From: Dehalococcoidia bacterium
GTDB taxonomy: Bacteria > Chloroflexota > Dehalococcoidia > UBA2979
Direction: 5' to 3'
NCBI GenBank assembly: GCA_019694855.1
Contig: JAIBBD010000019.1
Span: forward strand, 1-36,380
DNA: 36,380 nt
The notes under the pieces: generated by a model
What the model saw: the letters and a program-made list of their open reading frames with translations, nothing else
Told to the model about the DNA's origin: nothing
The model's database searches: none
In this document: piece by piece, positions 24,680-34,786 of the stretch
How positions within the stretch are numbered: the stretch's first letter is position 1
Layout of the letters: each line of letters opens with the position of its first letter
Program-made: the position numbers and the translations under genes

Positions 24680-24733
24680 CGTCGTCCGACTGTCTCTCCT
24701 GGTTCACATCGCGAAGACGTAAGGATCGACGCT

Positions 24734-25579
24734 ATGGTCCGACTGCAGTGGTGGAGACAACGACCGGCGTTCATCGCGGCCGTCGCGGCCGTGGCCCTGT
24801 CGCTCGTCGTCATTGGGGGGGCGCGCTACGCCAGCAGTGCGCCGGCGCCGACAAGCACCGCAGCCTGCTGGAACAAGTTCACCGGCCTCGTGCGCGTGTT
24901 GAAGCCGAACCAGGCGTGTCTCTCGCTGTACGAGAATCCGATTGACCTGGGCGCCGGCTCCGGAGCCAGCGGGCCCGTCGGCCCGACCGGTCCCACCGGC
25001 CCGACGGGCGCGACCGGCCCCGCCGGGCAGCTCATCGGCGCGATTGAGTTCACTTCAACCGGGACCTTCTCAGTACCCGCCGGCGTCTCACGCGTGATGG
25101 TCGAAGCGATCGGCGGTGGCGGAGGTGGAGGCGCCAGCAACTCCGTCAACGAGTCCGGAGGCGGCGGGGGCGGAGGCTATGTCCGCGCCGTAGTCACTGT
25201 GCCGCCCGGTGCGACATGCACGGTGACCGTCGGCAACGGTGGCGGCGGTGGACAGACGGGCGTCTGGAACGGCGGCACCGGGGGCAATTCCACACTCGAC
25301 TGCGGCTCCGGCGCCCTCATCACCGCTGTGGGCGGGACCGGCGGCAGCGACAACGCAGGCCCCGGGGGTGCAGGAGGTGGCGGCATCCTTCCCTCGAGCC
25401 CCGCTGGCCAGGGCGTCCTTCGAGCGGGGACAGCGGGGGCCGGCGGCCCCACGCACGCCGGAGGCGTCGCGACGCGCGGTTCGCTGGCCATCGACGCTGG
25501 CGACGGCGGCGCGGGCGGCATTGGCTCGCTTGTGAACGGCACCGCTGGCCTGTCCGGCTGGGTGCTCATTCAGTGGTAG
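24734..25579 (+). CDS. Secreted protein: Cys head, short collagen stretch, glycine-rich domain (paralogue a)
   Basis: A 281-residue exported protein. Leader RLQWWRQRPAFIAAVAAVALSLVVIGG, then a head with STAACWNKFTGLVRVLKPNQACLSLYENPIDLGAG (two cysteines). Seven or eight Gly-X-Y triplets ([19 protein letters not shown]) follow, and then a glycine-rich domain starting IEFTSTGTFSVPAGVSRVMVEAIGGGGGGG and ending AGLSGWVLIQW. That domain is seen in many secreted and phage-tail proteins and is not enzymatic. AAGGA precedes the ATG. It forms a tandem with the next gene, 10 bases away, and the two are alike from head to tail. Confidence 0.8.
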   Translation: MVRLQWWRQRPAFIAAVAAVALSLVVIGGARYASSAPAPTSTAACWNKFTGLVRVLKPNQACLSLYENPIDLGAGSGASGPVGPTGPTGPTGATGPAGQLIGAIEFTSTGTFSVPAGVSRVMVEAIGGGGGGGASNSVNESGGGGGGGYVRAVVTVPPGATCTVTVGNGGGGGQTGVWNGGTGGNSTLDCGSGALITAVGGTGGSDNAGPGGAGGGGILPSSPAGQGVLRAGTAGAGGPTHAGGVATRGSLAIDAGDGGAGGIGSLVNGTAGLSGWVLIQW

Positions 25580-25589
25580 GGGACAGGCC

Positions 25590-26465
25590 GTGAACACTGG
25601 CCACGCGGGTTCCCGAACGCTGGACCGCAGGAGACCGCTGTCCTGGCTCGTCGTGACGACGGCCGCCATCGCGATCGCCGCGCTCTTGCTCAGTCGTGCG
25701 ACCTTCGTGCATGGCGCTCCGGCCTCGAGCACCGCGGCTTGCTGGAACCGGGCGACCGGCCTCGTCCGAGTCCTGAAACCCCACGAATCGTGCCTCCCGC
25801 TGTATGAGAATCCTATCGACCTCGGGGCGGGCGCAGGGCCGTCAGGCCCCGTCGGCGCAACCGGCACCGCCGGTGCGACGGGCACCGCCGGTGCCGCACA
25901 GCTCAATGGGGTGCGTGAGTACACCGCGAGCGACACGTTCACCGTCCCCACAGGCGTCACCCGCATCCTCGTCGAGGCGATCGGGGCCGGGGGTGGCGGG
26001 GCGACGAGGCACACGCTCTATGGCGGTGGCGGCGGAGGTGCGGGCGGGTACGTTCGCGCCGTGATGACCGTGGCTTCTGGTGCGGTCTGCACCATCACAG
26101 TCGGCACGGGCGGCGATCGAGGCACCGATGACATGGACGATCCGAACGGCAAGGCTGGCATGCCTTCCTCCGTCGACTGCGGCGGCGGCGCCATCGTCAC
26201 GGCGCTTGGCGGTGACGGCGGCAATACCGGCGCTGCGGCCTCCGGCGGCAGCGGGGTCCTGCCACCGGCTCCGAGCGCTCAGGGACTCGTCCGCGCGGGC
26301 GGGAGCGGCACAGCACTCATCCCGCACCTGAACGGCGTCGGTGGGGTCGCGACCCGTGGCTCGCTGAGGATCGCGGCCGGAGATGGCGGTGATGGCAGCC
26401 CGAACGACCCCTACAACGTCTTCGGCGAACCTGGCCTCCCGGGCTGGGTGCTGATCCAGTGGTAG
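25590..26465 (+). CDS. Secreted protein: Cys head, short collagen stretch, glycine-rich domain (paralogue b)
   Basis: A 291-residue tandem copy. The leader is SRTLDRRRPLSWLVVTTAAIAIAALLL and the head is STAACWNRATGLVRVLKPHESCLPLYENPIDLGAGAG. The collagen part has shrunk to GPSGPVGATGTAGATGTAGA, and the glycine-rich domain begins VREYTASDTFTVPTGVTRILVEAIGAGGGG and ends GLPGWVLIQW. The GTG start has AGGGGA seven bases before it. Shared head and end with diverged middles argue for duplication followed by loss of collagen triplets. Probably the same transcript as the 24734 gene. No clear terminator follows, only a GCCTGAC/GTCAGGC pair 25 bases apart. Confidence 0.8.
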   Translation: MNTGHAGSRTLDRRRPLSWLVVTTAAIAIAALLLSRATFVHGAPASSTAACWNRATGLVRVLKPHESCLPLYENPIDLGAGAGPSGPVGATGTAGATGTAGAAQLNGVREYTASDTFTVPTGVTRILVEAIGAGGGGATRHTLYGGGGGGAGGYVRAVMTVASGAVCTITVGTGGDRGTDDMDDPNGKAGMPSSVDCGGGAIVTALGGDGGNTGAAASGGSGVLPPAPSAQGLVRAGGSGTALIPHLNGVGGVATRGSLRIAAGDGGDGSPNDPYNVFGEPGLPGWVLIQW

Positions 26466-26568
26466 CCGCCTGACGTCGAAGCCCACCGAGGACGCTCCAG
26501 TCAGGCAGCCTCCTCGTACTCACACGCGGCGTTACGATGACTCCATCCCTTCGAGGAGGCCCGTAGCG

Positions 26569-26979
26569 ATGGTCGACCCTGCCCCCGACGACATGACCCT
26601 CGAGCCGAGGCGCGAGCAGTACGTCGCGCACGATACTCGTACCGGCCTCGAGGTCGCCGTCACCGGCCAGTTCCCCGATGACCCTGACGACCGCGTCCGC
26701 ATCGCCCGCACGACCACCCTCTTCACCCGCCTGATGTCCACCATCCTCGACATGGACTCCATCACCCAGCGCCGCGAAGGCTTCCGCGCAGTCGAGACGC
26801 AGCTCGAGGTAGCCGAGGCACTCATGCGCGGCGACCTCGAGGAGGTCCAGCGCCTCATCCGCGACACGATGAACGCGATGGGCGTTACCGAGGACCAGCT
26901 CGGCGAGATCGAACGGGAGCTGCGCCGCCACCTCGGTGGCCTCGCCGGCCCCGACCCGGATGGCGACCCCGAGCTTTGA
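26569..26979 (+). CDS. Small acidic helical protein, function unknown
   Basis: A 136-residue cytosolic protein I do not recognise. It starts MVDPAPDDMTLEPRREQYVAHDTRTGLEVAVTGQFPDD. From residue 45 on it is almost all helix with heptad-like leucines (FTRLMSTILDMDSITQRREGFRAVETQLEVAEALMRGDLEEVQRLIRDTMNAMGV), ending in an acidic Pro/Gly tail. No signal peptide, cysteine or catalytic motif is present. AGGAGG lies about 10 bases before the ATG and a TACGAT -10-like element is at 26533. Base use matches the host. It may be a dimeric coiled-coil adaptor, but no role is indicated by neighbours. Confidence 0.75.
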   Translation: MVDPAPDDMTLEPRREQYVAHDTRTGLEVAVTGQFPDDPDDRVRIARTTTLFTRLMSTILDMDSITQRREGFRAVETQLEVAEALMRGDLEEVQRLIRDTMNAMGVTEDQLGEIERELRRHLGGLAGPDPDGDPEL

Positions 26980-27108
26980 CCTGCTTCCACGTCGGTCGGT
27001 AATGCCGTAGATTCCTTGCGATTCGCGGCGCCTCGACGAGAAGGGATCTCGATGGCGTCTCGGCCCGCCTCAGGCCAACTCCTCCCACCGCGTACCACCT
27101 ACTGACAG

Positions 27109-27131
27109 TTCCTCGCGCCTCGCGGAGGAAG
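27109..27131 (+). promoter_or_regulatory. Leader hairpin covering the ribosome site of collagen-like gene 2
   Basis: TTCCTCGCG (27109-27117), loop CCT, CGC-G-GAGGAA (27121-27130) pair at nine positions with one bulged G. The right arm is the GGAGGAAGG ribosome site for the ATG at 27142, so folding would hide it. The leader before it (26980-27108) shows no gene. Confidence 0.45.
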
Positions 27132-27141
27132 GTCCTTCAAC

Positions 27142-27966
<825 letters not shown>

Positions 27967-27989
27967 GGCTCCAACTCGGTGTTCGCGTT

Positions 27990-28018
27990 AGGTAGGGGCT
28001 CCGCAGGGGCCCCTACCT
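27990..28018 (+). terminator. Terminator after collagen-like gene 2
   Basis: AGGTAGGGGC (27990-27999), 9-base loop, GCCCCTACCT (28009-28018): 10 perfect pairs, 23 bases past the stop. Only GCGTTC follows, so it is T-poor like the others here. Confidence 0.7.
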
Positions 28019-28145
28019 GCGTTCTCCGTACCCCCACCCTTGAAGCGCACCCGCGAGGTGCGTAACCTCGATCGGACGTTCTACTCCCCTCGCGTCCGCC
28101 GTCCGCACCGTCGTTGACGACAATCGAGAACATCGAGGTACCTCG

Positions 28146-31079
<2,934 letters not shown>

Positions 31080-31087
31080 GTCTGACA

Positions 31088-32152
31088 TCAGCTGGCTCGG
31101 CCACGGTAATCAGCCCAAATCGCGTCGATGCCTTCCGCTTCCACTACCTCGTTCACGCGCCCGATCGCGCGTTGTGAGTAGCGCCAGAACCGGCTACTCC
31201 CGATTGTGATCTCCTTCGCATAATCAAGATCGGCCTTCAGGTCGCTACGCCAGATCACGGCGGTCAGCCTCGGAGCGGTTAGGCCGACGTGGTCAGCGAG
31301 GTCGCTGTGTCCAAGGCTATAGAAGTCCAACTCGGTCACCCGTCGAACAGCGACGACTGAAGCGCCGGGGGTGCCCTCGGGAACCAGGTGGACCGGTACT
31401 CCCTCCTTCTTTGTGACCCGAATCGATATCGTCGGACCGCTACCCTCCGGACGAATGTCGACGGCCGCGACTCCGGGAAACAGTTCCTCCCACGAGACTC
31501 CTGCCTGCAGGCGCTCTCCAAGCTTCAAGAGGTTCGAATCCGTGAGCGCTACGTCCTCGCCAGACAGCGCGCGATCGAGGATTGCCAACGAACGAGTCTT
31601 TGCGATCGCTTCCGTCCGACGCCGCGTGCCAGGGGCCAGGAGCCGGACGATCTCCTCGGCCTCCAGCGCAAAGAGCGTCGCGATGTCGGTGGGAGCCTCT
31701 GTAGAAATCGGGAGAACGCGTACCGGAAGGTAATACTGTAAGTCGTGACCAAACACGAGCGACAACAAGTCTCCGAAGAGAGTCAGGCCGGCTTGCGCCT
31801 GCGTATAGAGCAACCCCTCGGGCATGTCGACAAGGTGATGCTGAGCCGCGTCTCGATACTCGTTGATTGCCTGAAGTAGGAGCGCCTGCTCGTTGGACAA
31901 GAACTGAACGGAACCGTCGCTCAACGCGACACGCACGCACTTGTCGAATCCGATCGTCTCGGTGGCGCGTGGCTCACGTATCCGGCCACCTCGATGAAGG
32001 ATGGCCGCCTTCAGAAGCATCTCAAAGGAATGATCGAGGAGCAGGAGTACGGCATCGACACGGCCGACATCAGTCGGTCGATTGAACAGCTCGATGCTCA
32101 GAGTGAGCGAGTTGACAGCTTTATCGAGGAGGAGTCGCGCTTCTTTTTTCAA
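31088..32152 (-). CDS. DUF3644-like protein
   Basis: A 354-residue protein whose start, LLLDKAVNSLTLSIELFNRPTDVGRVDAVLLLLDHSFEMLLKAAIL, matches the DUF3644 pattern, with AINEYRDAAQHHLVDMPEGLLY following near residue 95. These are HEPN-like helical features, and DUF3644 genes often sit in variable or defence islands. The C-terminal half (from residue 185) has TKKEGVPVHLVPEGTPGASVVAVRRVTELDFYSLGHSDLADHVGLTAPRLTAVIWR, perhaps a winged-helix DNA-binding unit. The TTG start has a weak ribosome site. The coding sequence is less GC-biased than uvrA next door, consistent with acquisition. It sits between uvrA and a transposon. RNase or abortive-infection activity is only a guess. Confidence 0.72.
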   Translation of the reverse strand: MKKEARLLLDKAVNSLTLSIELFNRPTDVGRVDAVLLLLDHSFEMLLKAAILHRGGRIREPRATETIGFDKCVRVALSDGSVQFLSNEQALLLQAINEYRDAAQHHLVDMPEGLLYTQAQAGLTLFGDLLSLVFGHDLQYYLPVRVLPISTEAPTDIATLFALEAEEIVRLLAPGTRRRTEAIAKTRSLAILDRALSGEDVALTDSNLLKLGERLQAGVSWEELFPGVAAVDIRPEGSGPTISIRVTKKEGVPVHLVPEGTPGASVVAVRRVTELDFYSLGHSDLADHVGLTAPRLTAVIWRSDLKADLDYAKEITIGSSRFWRYSQRAIGRVNEVVEAEGIDAIWADYRGRAS

Positions 32153-32187
32153 TGGTGCCCCGCGATTCGTTTCGCGGAAGCCATGGT

Positions 32188-32450
32188 CTACGACGATTGT
32201 TTATAGCGCAAATACCGTCCCACCAGCACCACAATCACCGACACCGTCGTGAGGTTCGCCAGCGACCGCACGACGCGCACGCCGTCCTGGAACTGCGACA
32301 GCGACAGGCGCCCACCACGCCGAGCGGCACCAGCGCCAGCATCGCGCCGGTGACCGCCAGCGCGGCAGGCGCGGCCACCCCCCCGCCTCGGAACCAGCGA
32401 TCCGCGAGCCAGGCGGCTCGGCCTCCCGGGGAACTCGCCTGACGATCAAG
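32188..32450 (-). pseudogene. Frameshifted remnant of a small membrane protein
   Basis: Read leftward, one frame gives a span (VAAPAALAVTGAMLALVPLGVVGA). A second frame then continues as RLSLSQFQDGVRVVRSLANLTTVSVIVVLVGRYLRYKQSS and a stop at 32188. A run of seven G near 32379-32385 is another likely slip site. The two spans joined by frame changes look like a decayed, or mis-sequenced, gene of about 90 residues. Family unknown. The 32450-32524 stretch shows no gene other than the 10-base end of the gene broken by the transposon. Confidence 0.35.
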
Positions 32451-32524
32451 GGGGTCGGAGGCTCCGGAGGCGGACGGAGGGGTGCACTCCGCCCGCCGTT
32501 CGAGGACGCGGCGTTCAGCGGTCC

Positions 32525-32532
32525 TTTCGTTT
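32525..32532. repeat. Target site duplication, left copy
   Basis: TTTCGTTT immediately outside the left terminal repeat; identical to 35942-35949. Eight bases is the usual IS1595 duplication length. Confidence 0.93.
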
Positions 32533-32560
32533 GGTAACAATATACTTGACACACGAACCG
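32533..32560 (+). repeat. Left terminal inverted repeat
   Basis: 28 bases pairing with 35914-35941 at 26 positions (differences at positions 3 and 19 of the repeat). It contains the TTGAC part of the transposase promoter. Confidence 0.93.
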
Positions 32561-32574
32561 CCATCGCCTAATCT
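32546..32574 (+). promoter_or_regulatory. Transposase promoter, -35 inside the terminal repeat, leaderless start
   Basis: TTGACA (32546-32551), 17 bases, TAATCT (32569-32574). The predicted RNA start is about 7 bases on, at or next to the ATG at 32581, and there is no ribosome site in the gap (only TTAGGTC). This points to a leaderless mRNA. Transposase bound to the end would cover the -35 and repress its own gene. Confidence 0.65.
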
Positions 32575-32580
32575 TAGGTC

Positions 32581-33531
32581 ATGGCAGAGAAGCGGTTCCC
32601 GACAAGCCTTCTTGAAGCGGTGCGGTACTTCGAGGACCCGGACGTGTGCCGGGACTTCGTCGTGTCCCTCCGGTGGCCGAATGGTGTCACCTGCCCGCGC
32701 GAGGGTTGCGGTTCTGACCGCGTAGCGTTCGTCGAGTCCCGCAAGATTTGGCGCTGCAACGGCTGTCGGAAGCAGTTCAGCGTGAAGGTTGGGACGATCT
32801 TCGAGGACTCGCCTATCGGCCTCGAGAAGTGGCTTCCCGCGATCTGGATGCTCACTTCCGCGAAGCAGGGCGTGTCGTCCTACCAGTTGTCCCGCGCCCT
32901 CGGCATCACTCAGAAGTCGGCATGGCACATGGAGCACCGCATCCGCGTCGCCATGCGTACCGAGTCCTTCAACAAGCCGCTCGATGGTGAAGTAGAGGCG
33001 GACGAGTCCTTCTTCGGCGGCAAGGCGAAGAACATGCACTACTACAAGAAGCTGGAGCGCACCAAGGGCGGGCGCGGGGCGGCTGGCAAGGCTATCGTGA
33101 TGGGCGTTCTGCAGCGGGGTGGCGACGTTCGCGCCAACACGATCCCCGACACCCGCAGGCGGACGCTCCAGTCCGAGGTCCGGAAGCACGTCGCTCCGGG
33201 CAGCGCCGTCTACACGGACGCGCTGCCGTCATACCGGGGCCTCTCAGATGACTACCTTCACGAGTTCGTGGATCACACCTACGAGTACGTGAACGGGCGG
33301 GTGAGCACGAACAGCCTCGAAGGGTTCTGGTCGCTCGTTAAGCGGTCAGTGGACGGCACCTACCATTCCGTGGAGCCGGTACACTTGGATCGTTACCTCG
33401 ATGAGTTCACGCGGCGGTTCAACACGCGGAAGCTCTCGGACGCCCAGCGGTTCGTTCTGACCGTCTCCTCCGCCATCGGGCGGCGGCTGACCTACAAGGA
33501 GCTGATTGGCCAGGCAAGCACGGCCCCCTGA
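32581..33531 (+). CDS. IS1595-family (ISXO2-like) transposase
   Basis: A 316-residue DDE transposase, apparently intact. It has an N-terminal zinc ribbon C38-x4-C43...C59-x2-C62, then a helix-turn-helix (KQGVSSYQLSRALGITQKSAWHMEHRIR, 95-122). The catalytic core has Asp141 in VEADESFFGGK, Asp213 in VYTDALPSY, and N244/E247 in TNSLEGFWSLVKR. The tail is HLDRYLDEFTRRFNTRK. It cuts and joins the element ends through the 28-base repeats. Its mRNA is probably leaderless. The last 26 bases overlap the next small ORF. The length and the key residues suit activity. Confidence 0.95.
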   Translation: MAEKRFPTSLLEAVRYFEDPDVCRDFVVSLRWPNGVTCPREGCGSDRVAFVESRKIWRCNGCRKQFSVKVGTIFEDSPIGLEKWLPAIWMLTSAKQGVSSYQLSRALGITQKSAWHMEHRIRVAMRTESFNKPLDGEVEADESFFGGKAKNMHYYKKLERTKGGRGAAGKAIVMGVLQRGGDVRANTIPDTRRRTLQSEVRKHVAPGSAVYTDALPSYRGLSDDYLHEFVDHTYEYVNGRVSTNSLEGFWSLVKRSVDGTYHSVEPVHLDRYLDEFTRRFNTRKLSDAQRFVLTVSSAIGRRLTYKELIGQASTAP

Positions 33532-33673
33532 ATCCGACGATCAAGACGAGGGCGGCGGCCTGCAAGGGTTCGTGGACACGGTGCGCCGCCTGCTCCGCGT
33601 GACTAAGGACGAGGTCAAGGAGCAGGAGCAGCGGGAGCGGGAAGCGGGCAACAGTTTGACCCCGCGGCGATAG
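33506..33673 (+). CDS. 55-residue charged ORF overlapping the transposase end
   Basis: In the +1 frame, TTG at 33506 follows AAGGAG by four bases and runs to TAG at 33671. The peptide opens MARQARPPESDDQDEGGG, continues LQGFVDTVRRLLRVTKDEVKEQEQ and ends REREAGNSLTPRR. The FVDTVRRLLRVTKDEV part is an amphipathic helix with a charged tail. I recall similar short ORFs beside related transposases but cannot name a family. It is probably made by coupled translation and might modulate transposition. Too short for certainty. Confidence 0.5.
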   Translation: MARQARPPESDDQDEGGGLQGFVDTVRRLLRVTKDEVKEQEQREREAGNSLTPRR

Positions 33674-33734
33674 CTTCCCGGGCATCCGTTTCAACGGTGT
33701 AGCGCGGCGCTACTCCCAGCACGTTGCATATTGC

Positions 33735-33768
33735 TGCTATCATCACAGCGGATGCGAACGATTCGCAT
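33735..33768 (+). promoter_or_regulatory. Extended -10 and operator-like palindrome before the DUF5678 gene
   Basis: TGcTATCAT (33735-33743) is an extended -10. Just past the expected RNA start lies the perfect palindrome ATGCGAA-CGA-TTCGCAT (33752-33768). Another perfect repeat, GTAGCGC-G-GCGCTAC, is upstream at 33699-33713. Two palindromes around a promoter suggest a repressor, perhaps encoded on the element. Confidence 0.5.
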
Positions 33769-33784
33769 TTAGATGGTGGGCACT

Positions 33785-34063
33785 ATGGCGACTCTAACCA
33801 AAGAACAGGCACTCGCAATGGTCGGCGACGCTCGCGAGGCGCGAAAGCGTCTGGCTGGCTACCGTGAGACTGCGCGCGTCTTCTCGTCGCGAGCCCTGAT
33901 TGACCAGTACCCGAATGAGTGGGTCGCCGCTTTTGACGGCGAGGTGGTTGGTCACTCAAAGAGCCTTTCTGAGCTACTGCACTCGCTCCGGGATCATGGC
34001 ATCTCTCGTCAGGACGCGATGGTTCGGTACATCACCAAGGGTGACCGAGCACTGATCGTCTAA
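33785..34063 (+). CDS. DUF5678-like small protein
   Basis: About 92 residues. After a helical start (LTKEQALAMVGDAREARKRLAGYRETARVFSSRALIDQ) comes YPNEWVAAFDGEVVGHSKSLSELLHSLRDHGISRQDAMVRYITKGDRALIV. The Y-x-x-x-W-V-A-x-x-x-G-E-V-V-x-H pattern and the final VRYI...LIV strand are the DUF5678 signature. I start at ATG 33785, which has GGTGGG just upstream; ATG 33773 adds four residues. The family is often followed by an aspartyl protease-like gene, as here, 36 bases on. The role is unknown; a protease partner or an antitoxin-like protein is possible. Confidence 0.75.
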   Translation: MATLTKEQALAMVGDAREARKRLAGYRETARVFSSRALIDQYPNEWVAAFDGEVVGHSKSLSELLHSLRDHGISRQDAMVRYITKGDRALIV

Positions 34064-34099
34064 GGCCGCCGACACGTTCGCTTCCGCTAGGGTCGCTCA

Positions 34100-34588
34100 T
34101 TGCTGGTTGGACGATTCGGCGGCACAAGCACGGGGCCTCATATCGAGGCTTTGCTCTGCCTCCCGGGGCTTGGCCTCAAAATGGTTCCGGTGTCCTTCCT
34201 AGTCGACACAGGTTCGAGCGGATGCCTGCTTGGCCCCACTGACGTAGAACGGCTCGAAATCGACCGCTCTAGATTGAGTGGCGATGAGATCGTCTGGGGC
34301 GTCAGTGGGCCGGAGCACTGCTTCGTCGAGGAGGGGTACTTGTACCTCGTCGACGCCGATACGGGCGAGCAGTACATGTACCCAGTGCCACGCTTCCTCA
34401 TAAGCCGCCGTTCACCACCCGAGCCACGTGAAGATGGGTCAGTCCGAGAGCTACCATCACTGCTTGGGATGGAGTTGATGCAACACTGGCGGATGCGATT
34501 CTCGGCCTCCGAAGGCATCGTAGAGTTCGATGTACTGCACTGCGACTTCCCGATCCCAGCCGATGTTGAAGTGCCGGGGACAAGGTAG
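34100..34588 (+). CDS. Retropepsin-like aspartyl protease
   Basis: A 162-residue protein of single-lobe retroviral protease size. The active loop FLVDTGSSGCLLGP (residues 34-47) has the DTGS motif. VSGPEHCFVEEGYLYLVDADTGEQYMYPVPRFLI looks like the flap and body strands. LPSLLGMELMQHWRMRFSASEGIVEFD holds the hydrophobic-hydrophobic-Gly and closing helix (LLGMELMQ). Such enzymes work as dimers. The TTG start has AGGG 7 bases upstream, which is weak. Together with DUF5678 it forms a two-gene passenger module on the transposon and ends at a strong terminator. Substrate unknown; the partner protein is an obvious candidate. Confidence 0.82.
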   Translation: MLVGRFGGTSTGPHIEALLCLPGLGLKMVPVSFLVDTGSSGCLLGPTDVERLEIDRSRLSGDEIVWGVSGPEHCFVEEGYLYLVDADTGEQYMYPVPRFLISRRSPPEPREDGSVRELPSLLGMELMQHWRMRFSASEGIVEFDVLHCDFPIPADVEVPGTR

Positions 34589-34590
34589 GC

Positions 34591-34622
34591 GGCAAGAGGC
34601 CCCCTTGCGGGGGCCTCTTGCC
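34591..34622. terminator. Strong terminator after the protease gene
   Basis: GGCAAGAGGCCCCC, loop TTGC, GGGGGCCTCTTGCC: 14 perfect pairs beginning two bases past the stop. Confidence 0.9.
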
Positions 34623-34685
34623 TGCTCGATCATTGAAGAGCAGGCCGCCACGTACCGTGTGCGTACCGCACAGGTCGCTCCCTTC

Positions 34686-34748
34686 GGGGTGGTAGGGACC
34701 GTCCCGGCCCACCTACCACAGCAGCCAGTCGGCTACCCCTACCACCCC
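34686..34748. repeat. Inverted repeat in the 198-base gap between convergent passenger genes
   Basis: GGGGTGGTAGGG (34686-34697) and CCCTACCACCCC (34737-34748) are perfect 12-base inverted copies 39 bases apart; the core ACCTACCAC occurs again at about 34711-34719. No gene is seen here. It may be a terminator for the leftward gene or a relic of an older element end. Confidence 0.5.
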
Positions 34749-34786
34749 ACTTCCGACACGGGCCGTCCGGCCCGATGAACCGGCAT

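Noticed and set aside
26468-26506. GCCTGAC/GTCAGGC pair as a terminator after the glycine-rich pair
   Set aside because: Only seven pairs across a 25-base loop; too weak to annotate.
32235-32564. Minus-strand open frame of 109 codons crossing the left transposon end
   Set aside because: It runs across the transposon boundary and starts inside the terminal repeat, so it cannot be a native gene; only the membrane-span part beyond the boundary is kept as a remnant.
34100-34588. Retroviral or retron element suggested by the retropepsin-like protease
   Set aside because: No reverse transcriptase, integrase of that type or msr/msd-like RNA is present; the mobile element is a DDE DNA transposon.
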